Positions 17,455-25,404 of a DNA stretch of 64,000 nt are shown here, piece by piece. Made by a program: the position numbers and the translations under genes. The stretch's first letter is position 1, and every line of letters begins with the position of its first letter. The stretch comes from an uncultured Paracoccaceae bacterium (GTDB taxonomy: Bacteria; Pseudomonadota; Alphaproteobacteria; Rhodobacterales; Rhodobacteraceae): positions 1-64,000 of the forward strand of contig CANMTD010000005.1 of NCBI GenBank assembly GCA_947500775.1, given 5' to 3'. Under the pieces are notes generated by a model. It ran no database searches, was not told where the DNA came from, and saw only the letters and a program-made list of their open reading frames with translations.

Positions 17455-18933
17455 ATGTCTGCATATGATGATCTGATGGCGTTTCAGCGCGAAACCGAAG
17501 CCTTGGGCGAAGTGGCCGGGCGGCTGGGCTGGGATCAGGAAACGGTCATGCCCCGGGGGGCCGCCGATCAGCGGGCCGAAGAAATGGGCGCGCTGGAATC
17601 GGTTCTGCACGCGCGCCGCACCGACCCGCGCGTGGGCGACTGGCTGGCCGCGATTGACGATGCGGGCCTGCCCCCCGTCGGACAGGCGCATCTGCGCCAT
17701 ATCCGCCGGTCCTATACCCGCGCGACCCGCCTTCCCGACGACCTGTCGGCAGCCTTGGCGCGGATCACCAGCCGCGCGCAGGGCATCTGGGCCGAGGCCC
17801 GCACGGACGAAGATGTGGCGCATTTCCTGCCCACATTGACCGAGGTTCTGCGCCTGAAACGCGAAGAGGCCGCAGCGCTGGCCGATGGCGGCGATCTCTA
17901 TGATGCGCTGATGGATGATTACGAACCCGGCGCCACCGCCGCCGAGATCGGCGGCATGTTCGACCGGATGCGCCCGCGTCTGGTGATGCTGCGCGAACGG
18001 GTCATGGGCAGCACCACATCGCCCGCCCGCCTGACCGGGCATTTCCCCGAAGCCGGGCAACTGGCGCTGGCCCGCGAAATCGCCGGGCACTACGGTTATA
18101 ACTGGGCCCACGGGCGGCTGGACAAGGCGGTGCACCCGTTTTCCAGCGGCTCGGGCCACGATGTGCGGATCACCACGCGCGTGGATGAAAATGATCCGTT
18201 CAACTGCCTGTATTCCACGATCCACGAGGTCGGACACGCCTGTTACGAACAGACCATCGACAACGCCTATCTGCTGACCCCGCTGGGGCGCGGCGTGTCG
18301 ATGGGCGTGCACGAAAGCCAAAGCCGGATCTACGAAAATCAGCTTGGCCGCAGCCGCGCCTTTACCGGGTTCCTGTTCGACCGGATGCGCGCGCAATTCG
18401 GCGATGCGGGGGCTGCGGATGCCGATGCGTTTTACGCCGCCGTCAACCGGGTGCATGCCGGGTTCATCCGGACCGAAGCGGATGAGGTGCATTACAACCT
18501 GCACATCATGATGCGGTTCGATCTGGAACGACAGCTGATCGCCGGAACGCTGGAGGTCGCCGATCTGGAAGAGGCGTGGAACCAACGGTTCGAACGCGAT
18601 TTCGGCGTGGCGGTCGACAAACCGTCAAACGGGGTGTTGCAGGATGTGCATTGGTCCTGCGGGCTGTTCGGGTATTTCCCCACCTATACGCTGGGCAATG
18701 TCTATGCCGGATGCCTGTATCAGGCGATGCGCGCGGCGGTGCCGGGGCTGGACGCCGATCTGGCCAAGGGCACGCTGGACGGCGCGACCGAATGGCTGGG
18801 CCGCTCGGTGCAGCAACACGGCGGGCTGTATGAACCCCGCGCGGTGATCGAACGCGCCTGCGGCTTTGCCCCGAACGAAGGTCCGCTGCTGGATTATCTG
18901 GATGCGAAATTCGAGGCGCTTTACGGGCTGTGA
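17455..18933 (+). CDS. M32-family metallocarboxypeptidase
   Basis: Zinc carboxypeptidase of family M32 (thermostable carboxypeptidase 1 type), which removes C-terminal residues from peptides in the cytoplasm. Length 492 residues, normal for the family. The zinc motif HEVGH is at residues 257-261, and the third ligand lies in VHESQSR near residue 287. The DxxGxG-like region SSGSGHDVRITTRV precedes it, and GYFPTYTLGNVYAG lies near residue 408. The gene begins one base after ctaA stops. It runs tail to tail with the small gene at 18949, with only 15 bases between. Confidence 0.93.
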   Translation: MSAYDDLMAFQRETEALGEVAGRLGWDQETVMPRGAADQRAEEMGALESVLHARRTDPRVGDWLAAIDDAGLPPVGQAHLRHIRRSYTRATRLPDDLSAALARITSRAQGIWAEARTDEDVAHFLPTLTEVLRLKREEAAALADGGDLYDALMDDYEPGATAAEIGGMFDRMRPRLVMLRERVMGSTTSPARLTGHFPEAGQLALAREIAGHYGYNWAHGRLDKAVHPFSSGSGHDVRITTRVDENDPFNCLYSTIHEVGHACYEQTIDNAYLLTPLGRGVSMGVHESQSRIYENQLGRSRAFTGFLFDRMRAQFGDAGAADADAFYAAVNRVHAGFIRTEADEVHYNLHIMMRFDLERQLIAGTLEVADLEEAWNQRFERDFGVAVDKPSNGVLQDVHWSCGLFGYFPTYTLGNVYAGCLYQAMRAAVPGLDADLAKGTLDGATEWLGRSVQQHGGLYEPRAVIERACGFAPNEGPLLDYLDAKFEALYGL

Positions 18934-18948
18934 CGGCCCGCAAGACGC

Positions 18949-19236
18949 CTAGAATTCAGGGTATTCGCCATCTTCGAAAAGATAGGCGTAAATCTCGGAC
19001 AGAAAGCGGGTGTAATCTGCGTCGCTGTCGAAGGTGAACCCGGTCAGCGTTCTGAATTCATCGCGCGGAAGGACGCCGGTCTGGATCGCCTCTTGCAGCT
19101 CGGACCGGAACACCTCGCGCACATCCTTGTTGGCGGGCAGGTCCAGATTGTCGTCCAGCTGGTCCAGCTCGAACACATTGGCGTGCAGATAGCTGCCCAG
19201 GCGGCCTTTGAGAATTTCAAACTTTTCAAAGTTCAT
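18949..19236 (-). CDS. Small acidic protein, candidate immunity protein
   Basis: A 95-residue protein I do not recognise with certainty. It is very acidic, with the stretch FELDQLDDNLDLP and a C-terminal FLSEIYAYLFEDGEYPEF. It begins 15 bases after the stop of the 454-residue gene upstream, with a GGAAAG ribosome site, so the two form a bicistronic unit. A large protein with a toxin-like C-terminus followed at once by a small acidic protein is the usual layout of toxin/immunity pairs, and its size and charge resemble CdiI-type immunity proteins. That function is inference from layout. An alternative is an unrelated conserved hypothetical. Confidence 0.6.
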   Translation of the reverse strand: MNFEKFEILKGRLGSYLHANVFELDQLDDNLDLPANKDVREVFRSELQEAIQTGVLPRDEFRTLTGFTFDSDADYTRFLSEIYAYLFEDGEYPEF

Positions 19237-19251
19237 CGCGTGCTTTCCGCC

Positions 19252-20616
19252 TTATGGCTTGATCGGTTCGGGGTCGGGGAACATGGTCAGCAAATTCTCT
19301 GACCCGTCCGGCTGGATGATATAAAGCGCCACCAGTTTACCGCCGGTGAAATCGGTGGGTTCGGTGCCTTTGGGGGCGTCCTTGGTGCCAAGGCGCGTGA
19401 ACCCCTCAAGCTTGTCCTTGTAGTCGGGGCCAAAGGCGTCTTCCAAACTTATTTCCACCTTGAGAAAGGTGGACCCGGCGGCCACGGTCTTGGCGCGTTC
19501 ACCGGCAAAGGCCTTGCCGCTCCGAACGGTTTCATCCGCATCCACGTAATCGCCGGGATCTTTCAGCCTTGTGGCGTGTTCCGCACAGGAATGTTTGGCG
19601 GGCTGGCCTTTTTTCGCGCCCTTCTTGATCTTCTTGTAGGCATCGAATTCGGTCCCGGTGACCGGGTCCAGACCCTTTTCCACACGGTCGCTCAGCTGTT
19701 TCGGGGTCACGCCGCCTTCGTGCCGCTGGGGGCCGTGCCCTTCCTTTGCCAGATGGCCCAGACAGACATCATCCAGCTTTTTCTTCATAGCCTCGATCCT
19801 GGCCCTGTCTTCGGGGGTCGGGGTGCCCGCCATCGCCGCCTTCATCGCCCGGCGCAATTCCTTGATCTGCGGCTTGATCGTGTCGTCAAAGGCACCGTCC
19901 TTGCCCGCCCGGTCGATCAGATTGTCGACCATGCCGGTCATCCCGGCCAGCTTGGCCGGATCACCCTTGCCCGCCAGCGCCCCGGTCAGCCGTTCCGCGC
20001 TGGGGGCATCGGCGATCAGCTTGCGCAGGCCGGTCAGATCCTTCAGCGCCTTTTCGAAATCTTCGCCCTTCATCGCGGCCGCATAAAGACCCGCCTGCTG
20101 TTTCAGCTTTTCCGCATAGTCGGGCGGTCCGGCCTTCAGCGCGGCAACCAGCATGGTTTTGATCTTTTCAAACGCCTTGGTCAGCTTTGCCTCGATCCCG
20201 GTATCCGGGGCAGCGGGGGCCGGGGCGGCGGCGCCTTCGCCGGCCTCCTCTTCGTCTGCCTCAAGCGTTTTGCCGTCATGCGACAGGATCGCGACCTTGA
20301 ACTGAATGCCCCGTTCGCGCAGATGCGCCTTCAGCAGCTTGCCCAATTTATCGGGCGGGTCTTCGCCTTCGGCGCAGGTCAGTTTCAGCAACGATCCGTC
20401 CACCTCGGCCTGACCGATTGCACCCTTGGGGCCACCGCCCGCCTTTTTGGCGGCGAGTTTCAGCTTGGAAGGGTCCAGAACCTTGCTGAGTTCAAGGAAC
20501 AGCCCGTCGGTTGACATCAGCAATGCGAAATTGTGCGGCTTTGACCGGACGGCGGCCAGTTGCTTTTTCAGCTCTTTGCCTTCTTCGACCAACTGGGCCT
20601 TGGTTTTCTTCGCCAT
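19252..20616 (-). CDS. Putative polymorphic-toxin-type protein
   Basis: A 454-residue protein without signal peptide or membrane helix. The start MAKKTKAQLVEEGKELKKQL is chosen for a GGAG site eight bases upstream; the longer frame to 20814 has no such site. Residues 1-115 form a Lys-rich domain I cannot name. Residues 119-140 are an acidic Ala/Pro linker, and 140-290 are mostly helical. The C-terminal part, residues 290-454, starts with GHGPQRHEGG and includes KHSCAEHATR and TFLKVEISLEDAFG. GPQ/RH-type boundaries followed by an 'HATR' segment are, as far as I recall, common in C-terminal domains of Rhs-like and related polymorphic toxins. No secretion apparatus lies nearby. Enzymatic activity is unknown. 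Confidence 0.55.
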   Translation of the reverse strand: MAKKTKAQLVEEGKELKKQLAAVRSKPHNFALLMSTDGLFLELSKVLDPSKLKLAAKKAGGGPKGAIGQAEVDGSLLKLTCAEGEDPPDKLGKLLKAHLRERGIQFKVAILSHDGKTLEADEEEAGEGAAAPAPAAPDTGIEAKLTKAFEKIKTMLVAALKAGPPDYAEKLKQQAGLYAAAMKGEDFEKALKDLTGLRKLIADAPSAERLTGALAGKGDPAKLAGMTGMVDNLIDRAGKDGAFDDTIKPQIKELRRAMKAAMAGTPTPEDRARIEAMKKKLDDVCLGHLAKEGHGPQRHEGGVTPKQLSDRVEKGLDPVTGTEFDAYKKIKKGAKKGQPAKHSCAEHATRLKDPGDYVDADETVRSGKAFAGERAKTVAAGSTFLKVEISLEDAFGPDYKDKLEGFTRLGTKDAPKGTEPTDFTGGKLVALYIIQPDGSENLLTMFPDPEPIKP

Positions 20617-20826
20617 GATGGCTCCATGAAATCGGGGCGGCGGAAAAAATATCGGAAAATATGTTCGCCGAATTCTGCCCCGGCACGGCGATTCAATCAA
20701 TGGGAGAGTGTATGACCCCATCCCCTGATTGGCGGAACAACGCCCAAAGCGCGCCGGGGTGCGCAGCATTCCGCATCTTGCCAACCCCGCAGTTGTAAGA
20801 GAGTTTAGCCACAAAGGGGGACGGCT

Positions 20827-21249
20827 ATGTCATTGATCATGGACAAGAATGCGCTTGGGGATTTTCTGAAACAGGCCTTCCCGCAGGTGGCCGATCAATT
20901 TGCGATCGAAGCGGTGGGCGACCGCACGGCACGTATCCGGTTGCTTGTCGGCGAACAGCATCTGCGCCCCGGCGGAACCGTGTCCGGCCCGTCGATGTTT
21001 GCGCTGGCGGATGTGTCGATCTATCTGGCCATTCTGGCGATGATCGGGCCCAAGGCGCTGGCCGTGACCACCAATTGTTCGATTGATTTCATGCGCAAAC
21101 CCGCCGCCGGTTGCGATCTGATCTGCGAGGCAAAGCTGCTGAAACTGGGCCGGGTGCTGGCCGTGGGGGATGCGTTGATCTTTTCCGACGGGCAGGACGA
21201 TCCGGTCGCCCGCGCCAGCCTGACCTATTCGATCCCGCCGGAACGGTAA
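20827..21249 (+). CDS. PaaI-type hotdog-fold thioesterase
   Basis: A 140-residue hotdog protein of the PaaI/YbgC-like thioesterase superfamily, expected to hydrolyse an acyl-CoA. The helix-plus-sheet core includes the GGTVSGPSMFALADVSIYLAI segment (about residues 48-70), where the family places its catalytic acidic residue (Asp63 or nearby), and TTNCSIDFMRKPAAG, the typical second conserved block. The start MSLIMDKNALG has a GGGGGA site. It is a single gene divergent from the putative toxin gene and convergent with the DUF1127 gene. The natural substrate cannot be told from the context. Confidence 0.85.
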   Translation: MSLIMDKNALGDFLKQAFPQVADQFAIEAVGDRTARIRLLVGEQHLRPGGTVSGPSMFALADVSIYLAILAMIGPKALAVTTNCSIDFMRKPAAGCDLICEAKLLKLGRVLAVGDALIFSDGQDDPVARASLTYSIPPER

Positions 21250-21273
21250 CGCGCCTTAGGGCGTTCCACCAAC

Positions 21274-21300
21274 AAAAAGGGCCGGAGACAAGCTCCGGCC
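21274..21300 (-). terminator. Rho-independent terminator of the DUF1127 gene
   Basis: On the minus strand GGCCGGAG pairs with CTCCGGCC around a 5-base loop (arms 21280-21287 and 21293-21300) and is followed by a five-T run. It lies 24 bases after the DUF1127 stop codon. It may also stop transcripts from the convergent thioesterase gene. Confidence 0.88.
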
Positions 21301-21324
21301 AGGAAGAGGTTCCGTCACGGGGTG

Positions 21325-21537
21325 TTACGGCCTCCAGAACTTCTTTTGCGATTCCTGATTGATCTGCGTGTCCGTCAGACCAATGTCGCGGCGCATATAG
21401 TCGGGCAGATCGCCCAGTTTGGCGCGGCTGCGATATCGCTGATCCCACTTAAGAAGGCGCGCCACAATCGTCACCACCAGTGCGATTGGCGAAAACCGGA
21501 CGGTCCGGGCGCGGCGCGGGGCGATTGAATGTGGCAT
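21325..21537 (-). CDS. DUF1127 small basic protein
   Basis: A 70-residue arginine-rich protein ending in the DUF1127 block, LGDLPDYMRRDIGLTDTQINQE. It begins MPHSIAPRRARTVRFSP; the frame could extend nine codons further but the ATG at 21537 has a GGAGA site. Small DUF1127 proteins in alphaproteobacteria have been tied to RNA turnover and to phosphate and stress responses, but most have no set function. A hydrophobic stretch (FSPIALVVTIVARLL) precedes the conserved domain. It is divergent from the MocR regulator gene, and the shared intergenic region holds repeated ATTGT/ACAAT elements. Confidence 0.85.
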   Translation of the reverse strand: MPHSIAPRRARTVRFSPIALVVTIVARLLKWDQRYRSRAKLGDLPDYMRRDIGLTDTQINQESQKKFWRP

Positions 21538-21697
21538 TGTACGTCTCCTTTCATATTGTACCAATACGATTTATCGGTTACGAGTCGTTTTGTAGCGATG
21601 AGACTCGGAACAATCTAGGAATACATTGTCATGGGTACAATTTGGCCAGCGGATTTTTCAGGCAAGCGCGACCCAAAGTACATTGTGTTGATACAAT
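21536..21697. promoter_or_regulatory. Cluster of ATTGT/ACAAT elements around the MocR start
   Basis: Seven ATTGT or ACAAT pentamers lie within 162 bases of otherwise GC-rich DNA, starting at 21536, 21556, 21610, 21625, 21637, 21682 and 21693. They include the dyad TATTGTACCAATA at 21554-21566, ATTGT-N7-ACAAT at 21625-21641 across the regulator start codon, and ATTGT-N6-ACAAT at 21682-21697 inside its coding region. The layout suggests binding sites for the MocR protein, controlling itself and the divergent DUF1127 gene. Confidence 0.55.
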
Positions 21698-23022
21698 CTA
21701 TTCGCTCGGCCATCCAGACCGGCGGCCTGACCGCAGGCCAGAAACTGCCGCCCGTCCGCGAACTGGCCTGGCAGCTGGGGATCACACCGGGCACCGTTGC
21801 CCGGGCCTATAAAATCGCCAATGACGAAGGTTTGCTGGAAACGACGGTCGGTCGGGGCACATTCGTTGCGGGCGCCGAGATGCCGACACCGGTGGTCGAA
21901 GAGCCGCTGCTGACCGCAACCACGCCCGATACACTGGATTTCCGGGCCTGCCGGGTGCCCGATCTGGGGCAAGGCGACACCATCCGCAGCATCCTGCAGC
22001 AGATGAGCCGCGACACCAGCGATCGCTATATCGATTATCCGACAAACGATACCGACCGCGAAGCGCGTGAGGCCGTTGTCCGCTGGATCGGGCAGGATCG
22101 CGCCGGGCGGCTGAACGCCGAGGACGTCGTGCTGGGCTTTGGCGCGCAACATTCGGTCATGATGGCGCTGCAATGCTGTCTGAGCGGTGCAAACCCGGTG
22201 ATCCTGACCGAAGAACTGGCCTATCCCGGGGTGCGCCACGCCGCGCGGTTGCTGCGGGCCCGTGTCGTGGGCGTCGAAATGGATCAGAACGGCATCCGCC
22301 CCGACCGCCTGGCCGAAGCGTTCCGCCAGCACGGCGCGCAGGTGCTGCTGACCTCGGCCGAGGTGCACAGCCCGACGACCATCCGCACCAGCCACGCCCG
22401 CCGTCAGGAAATCGCCGATCTGGCCCGCAAGTTTCATCTGCAGATCATCGAAGATGATTGCCACCGCGTCGCCGAAAGCGACATACCGGGCTATCGCGCG
22501 ATCTGTCCGGAACGGGGCTGGTACATCTCGTCCCTGACAAAATCGGTCAGCGCAACATTGCGCTTTGGCTTTGCCGCCTGCCCGACACCGATGGCCAAAG
22601 CCGCGCGTCAGGTCGCGCAATCGTCGTTCTACGGGATGCCGCAACCCATTCTGGATCTCTGCGCCCGGCTGATCAACTCAGGCCACGCCGACAGAATCCG
22701 GCAAAGCGTCGAGAAAACCTATCTGCAACGGATCCGCCTTGCGGTGAATGTTCTGGGGCATTGGGATATCCGCTGGCGCCCCGACGTGCCTTTCATCTGG
22801 CTGCGCCTGCCGCAGGGGTGGCGCGGGTCGACCTTTGCCATGGCCTGCGAGGCCAAAGGCATCCGCATCAAACCCGCCGATGAATTCGCCCTGCCCGACG
22901 GCAGCGCGCCGCACGCCGTCCGCCTGGCGATCAACACCCATATATCGGATGAAAGATTCGAATCCGCCCTGAACGCTGTCTCCAGACTGCTGGCCAACCC
23001 GCCGACGAATGTGGATTTGTGA
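21631..23022 (+). CDS. MocR/PdxR-type transcriptional regulator (GntR HTH plus aminotransferase-like domain)
   Basis: A 463-residue regulator with a GntR-type winged helix (about residues 22-80, including QKLPPVRELAWQLGITPGTVARAY and GRGTFV) and a fold-type I aminotransferase domain (about 100-455). The pyridoxal phosphate lysine is Lys304 in SLTKSVSATLRFGF, and the Asp that pairs with the cofactor ring lies in IIEDDC near 275. MocR proteins sense PLP or an amino compound and often control pyridoxal or amino acid genes. Here the divergent partner is a DUF1127 gene, and no metabolic target is adjacent. The AGGA site ten bases before ATG supports this start. Confidence 0.9.
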   Translation: MGTIWPADFSGKRDPKYIVLIQSIRSAIQTGGLTAGQKLPPVRELAWQLGITPGTVARAYKIANDEGLLETTVGRGTFVAGAEMPTPVVEEPLLTATTPDTLDFRACRVPDLGQGDTIRSILQQMSRDTSDRYIDYPTNDTDREAREAVVRWIGQDRAGRLNAEDVVLGFGAQHSVMMALQCCLSGANPVILTEELAYPGVRHAARLLRARVVGVEMDQNGIRPDRLAEAFRQHGAQVLLTSAEVHSPTTIRTSHARRQEIADLARKFHLQIIEDDCHRVAESDIPGYRAICPERGWYISSLTKSVSATLRFGFAACPTPMAKAARQVAQSSFYGMPQPILDLCARLINSGHADRIRQSVEKTYLQRIRLAVNVLGHWDIRWRPDVPFIWLRLPQGWRGSTFAMACEAKGIRIKPADEFALPDGSAPHAVRLAINTHISDERFESALNAVSRLLANPPTNVDL

Positions 23023-23071
23023 AAAAACAGTAAAATTATGGCGAAACTGTGGTTTTTCGCAGGCCCCGGAA

Positions 23072-23099
23072 TTGACCAGACCATCCGTTGCTGTATTTT
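23072..23099 (+). promoter_or_regulatory. Promoter of the VPLPA-CTERM protein gene
   Basis: TTGACC (23072-23077), 16 bases, TATTTT (23094-23099), about 55 bases before the GTG start codon at 23155. It lies just beyond the MocR stop codon. Confidence 0.6.
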
Positions 23100-23154
23100 G
23101 AGGGCAGCTCGGGAAGGGGCTGCTCGATCAAGTTCATTCTGAAAGGTTAACGTC

Positions 23155-24159
23155 GTGAAACGCGCAATTTTGGGCGCAACGTTTTGTGTTGCATTGTTCA
23201 CCGGCACCGCACAGTCCGCCACTTTGACGGCTGACGAGTTGCTGGGCCAATATAATGGCATCATCTTTGGAAACTTCTCCTCCACCAGCGATGTGGAAGG
23301 AAGCCTTTTTGTCGGCGGGGACGCCGTGGCGGTGCAATCCTTCAACGTCCAGACCACAGCCTCCGCCCCGGTTGCGGATGCCGGGTCGCTGGTTGTGGCG
23401 GGCGATATTTCGACCCCCAACCCCTATGACACCAACATTCAGGTGAACAACGGCGGCGCAGCCCTGGTGGGCGAGGATGTGAACAGCAACGTCCGGCTGA
23501 ACATGAACGGCAATGGCGCGATTGATGTGGGCGGCAGCTTCAACGGGCTGACCAACCAGACCTTCACCGATGGTCTGGCGGTGTCCGAACCGGGCTTTGC
23601 CGATCGTTTCCCGCAGGATGTCGCGGCCGTGTTCACGCAAACCTCGAACGATCTGAAGGATCTGGGCGGCACCGCGCTGTCGCTGACCGGCACCAAGCTG
23701 GACATCGACGCGGCCCCGGTGGACGGAACCGCCGTTTTCAAGATCGACATCGCCCTGCTCAGCCTGATGACAGAGGTCGACATTGACCTGAACGGCGCCG
23801 ACAGCCTGATCGTCAACGTTCTGGGCGCGACGACCGATCTGCTGGGCGGCAACCCGCTGGGCGGCACCTTTGCATCGGCGGATAACGTGATCTGGAACTT
23901 CGTGGCCGCGACCGATGTGAATATCGGCGCGCAGGGGTTCTTTGGCACGATCCTGGCCCCGCTGGCCCATGTGACAACGCAAAACCCGATCGAAGGCACC
24001 CTGATCGCGGCCTCGGCCGATCTGAACAGCGAGCTGCACAGCCGCAGCTATCAGGGGGACTTGCCGCCCGTGTCGGCGGTGCCCCTGCCGGCAAGCCTGC
24101 CGATGCTTGGGCTTGGTGCATTGGCCCTGGGGTTTGTGCGCCGCCGTCGCATCGCATAA
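23155..24159 (+). CDS. Choice-of-anchor A family secreted protein with VPLPA-CTERM tail
   Basis: A 334-residue exported protein. It starts at GTG 23155 after a GAAAGG site and opens with a signal peptide, MKRAILGATFCVALFTGTAQSA. Residues about 22-295 match the choice-of-anchor A domain, rich in Gly, Asn and Asp, with the typical opening LLGQYNGIIFGNFSSTSDVEG and the later LNVLGATTDLLGG-type strands. The C-terminus, residues 309-334, is a VPLPA sorting signal: VPLPAS, a hydrophobic helix and a RRRR tail. Such tails are processed by exosortase/rhombosortase-type systems and mark surface or extracellular matrix proteins. No sorting enzyme is in the window. It is a single gene with its own promoter and terminator. 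Confidence 0.85.
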   Translation: MKRAILGATFCVALFTGTAQSATLTADELLGQYNGIIFGNFSSTSDVEGSLFVGGDAVAVQSFNVQTTASAPVADAGSLVVAGDISTPNPYDTNIQVNNGGAALVGEDVNSNVRLNMNGNGAIDVGGSFNGLTNQTFTDGLAVSEPGFADRFPQDVAAVFTQTSNDLKDLGGTALSLTGTKLDIDAAPVDGTAVFKIDIALLSLMTEVDIDLNGADSLIVNVLGATTDLLGGNPLGGTFASADNVIWNFVAATDVNIGAQGFFGTILAPLAHVTTQNPIEGTLIAASADLNSELHSRSYQGDLPPVSAVPLPASLPMLGLGALALGFVRRRRIA

Positions 24160-24183
24160 GCGACCCTGCATAATCTTCCAAAA

Positions 24184-24206
24184 GGCGGCCTGCGGGCCGC
24201 TTTTTC
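24184..24206 (+). terminator. Rho-independent terminator after the VPLPA-CTERM gene
   Basis: GCGGCC (24185-24190) pairs with GGCCGC (24195-24200) around a 4-base loop, followed by five T. It lies 25 bases after the stop codon. Confidence 0.88.
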
Positions 24207-24292
24207 TGTGCGGTGGGGTGGATTTATTGGGGTATAATAATACCTTATTTTTAAGTACTTGATTTTACATGGTTAATTGAGAAGTCGCGCGC

Positions 24293-24320
24293 TTGACTGT
24301 GCAATCCGAATCCGTAAAAA
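24293..24320 (+). promoter_or_regulatory. Promoter of rplM-rpsI
   Basis: TTGACT (24293-24298), 16 bases, TAAAAA (24315-24320). It lies about 60 bases before the rplM start in an AT-rich patch. Confidence 0.6.
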
Positions 24321-24381
24321 GCGTCCATCAAGTTTACGGGCACGTCTTTGTGCCCATATCACAGCCAATAGGGCCACACCG

Positions 24382-24843
24382 ATGAAAACCTTCTCTGCGA
24401 CTCCGGCAGACATCGACAAGAAATGGATCCTGATCGACGCTGAAGGCGTTGTTCTGGGCCGTCTTGCCTCGATCGTTGCCATGCGCCTGCGCGGCAAACA
24501 CAAAGCCTCGTTCACGCCTCATATGGATATGGGCGACAACGTCATCATCATCAATGCCGACAAGATCCAGATGACCGGCAAGAAACGGGATGACAAAACA
24601 TATTACTGGCACACCGGCCACCCCGGCGGGATCAAATCGCGCTCGGCGCGTCAGATCCTGGAAGGCGCGCACCCCGAACGCGTGGTGACCAAAGCCGTTC
24701 AGCGCATGCTGCCCGGCAACCGCCTGAGCCGTCAGGTCATGACCAACCTGCGTGTTTATGCCGGTGCCGAGCACCCGCATGAGGCACAGAACCCCGAAGT
24801 GCTGGACGTCAAGTCCATGAACTCCAAGAACACGCGGAGCTGA
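24382..24843 (+). CDS. rplM: 50S ribosomal protein L13
   Basis: Early-assembling large-subunit protein, 153 residues, opening [20 protein letters not shown]. The open frame continues upstream for 35 codons but the family starts at MKTF. The conserved blocks [31 protein letters not shown] and [17 protein letters not shown] are all present. It is two bases upstream of rpsI, the usual L13-S9 operon. Confidence 0.98.
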   Translation: MKTFSATPADIDKKWILIDAEGVVLGRLASIVAMRLRGKHKASFTPHMDMGDNVIIINADKIQMTGKKRDDKTYYWHTGHPGGIKSRSARQILEGAHPERVVTKAVQRMLPGNRLSRQVMTNLRVYAGAEHPHEAQNPEVLDVKSMNSKNTRS

Positions 24844-24845
24844 AA

Positions 24846-25337
24846 ATGGCTGAAGAAATCAAATCGCTCGACGAGCTGAACGCCGTCGCAGGTGTTGACA
24901 CGGCCGTACTTGCCGAGATCGCCGCCCCCCGCGAACCCGTTCGTGACGAACTGGGCCGGTCCTATGCCACCGGCAAACGTAAAGATGCGGTCGCCCGCGT
25001 CTGGATCAAACCCGGTTCCGGCAAGGTCACTGTAAACGGCAAGGACATGCCGGTTTATTTTGCCCGCCCGGTTCTGCAGATGATCCTGCGTCAGCCGTTC
25101 ACCGTGGCCGGTGTCGAAGATCAGTTCGACGTGAATGCAACCGTCAAAGGCGGTGGCCTGTCCGGTCAGGCCGGTGCGGTCAAGCATGGTATCTCCAAAG
25201 CGCTGCAGCTTTATGAACCCTCCCTGCGGGGCGCGTTGAAAGCGGCAGGCTTCCTGACCCGCGACAGCCGCGTAGTGGAACGTAAGAAATTCGGTAAGCG
25301 CAAGGCGCGCCGGAGCTTCCAGTTCTCCAAGCGTTAA
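24846..25337 (+). CDS. rpsI: 30S ribosomal protein S9
   Basis: Small-subunit protein whose C-terminal tail reaches the P site, 163 residues. About 33 N-terminal residues precede the usual start of homology at [16 protein letters not shown], an extension common in alphaproteobacterial S9. The [19 protein letters not shown] block and the basic tail [17 protein letters not shown] are intact. It follows rplM and ends before a strong bidirectional terminator. Confidence 0.98.
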   Translation: MAEEIKSLDELNAVAGVDTAVLAEIAAPREPVRDELGRSYATGKRKDAVARVWIKPGSGKVTVNGKDMPVYFARPVLQMILRQPFTVAGVEDQFDVNATVKGGGLSGQAGAVKHGISKALQLYEPSLRGALKAAGFLTRDSRVVERKKFGKRKARRSFQFSKR

Positions 25338-25358
25338 TCGCTGGCGACAAGATACGAC

Positions 25359-25389
25359 AAAAAGGGTCCGCAGTTCGCGGGCCCTTTTT
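25359..25389 (+). terminator. Bidirectional terminator between rpsI and the RND pump gene
   Basis: GGGTCCGC (25364-25371) pairs with GCGGGCCC (25377-25384) with one G-U pair, flanked by five A before and five T after. It can serve both rpsI and the convergent RND permease gene, which ends at 25405. Confidence 0.9.
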
Positions 25390-25404
25390 CGTTGGGATGC
25401 CGGG

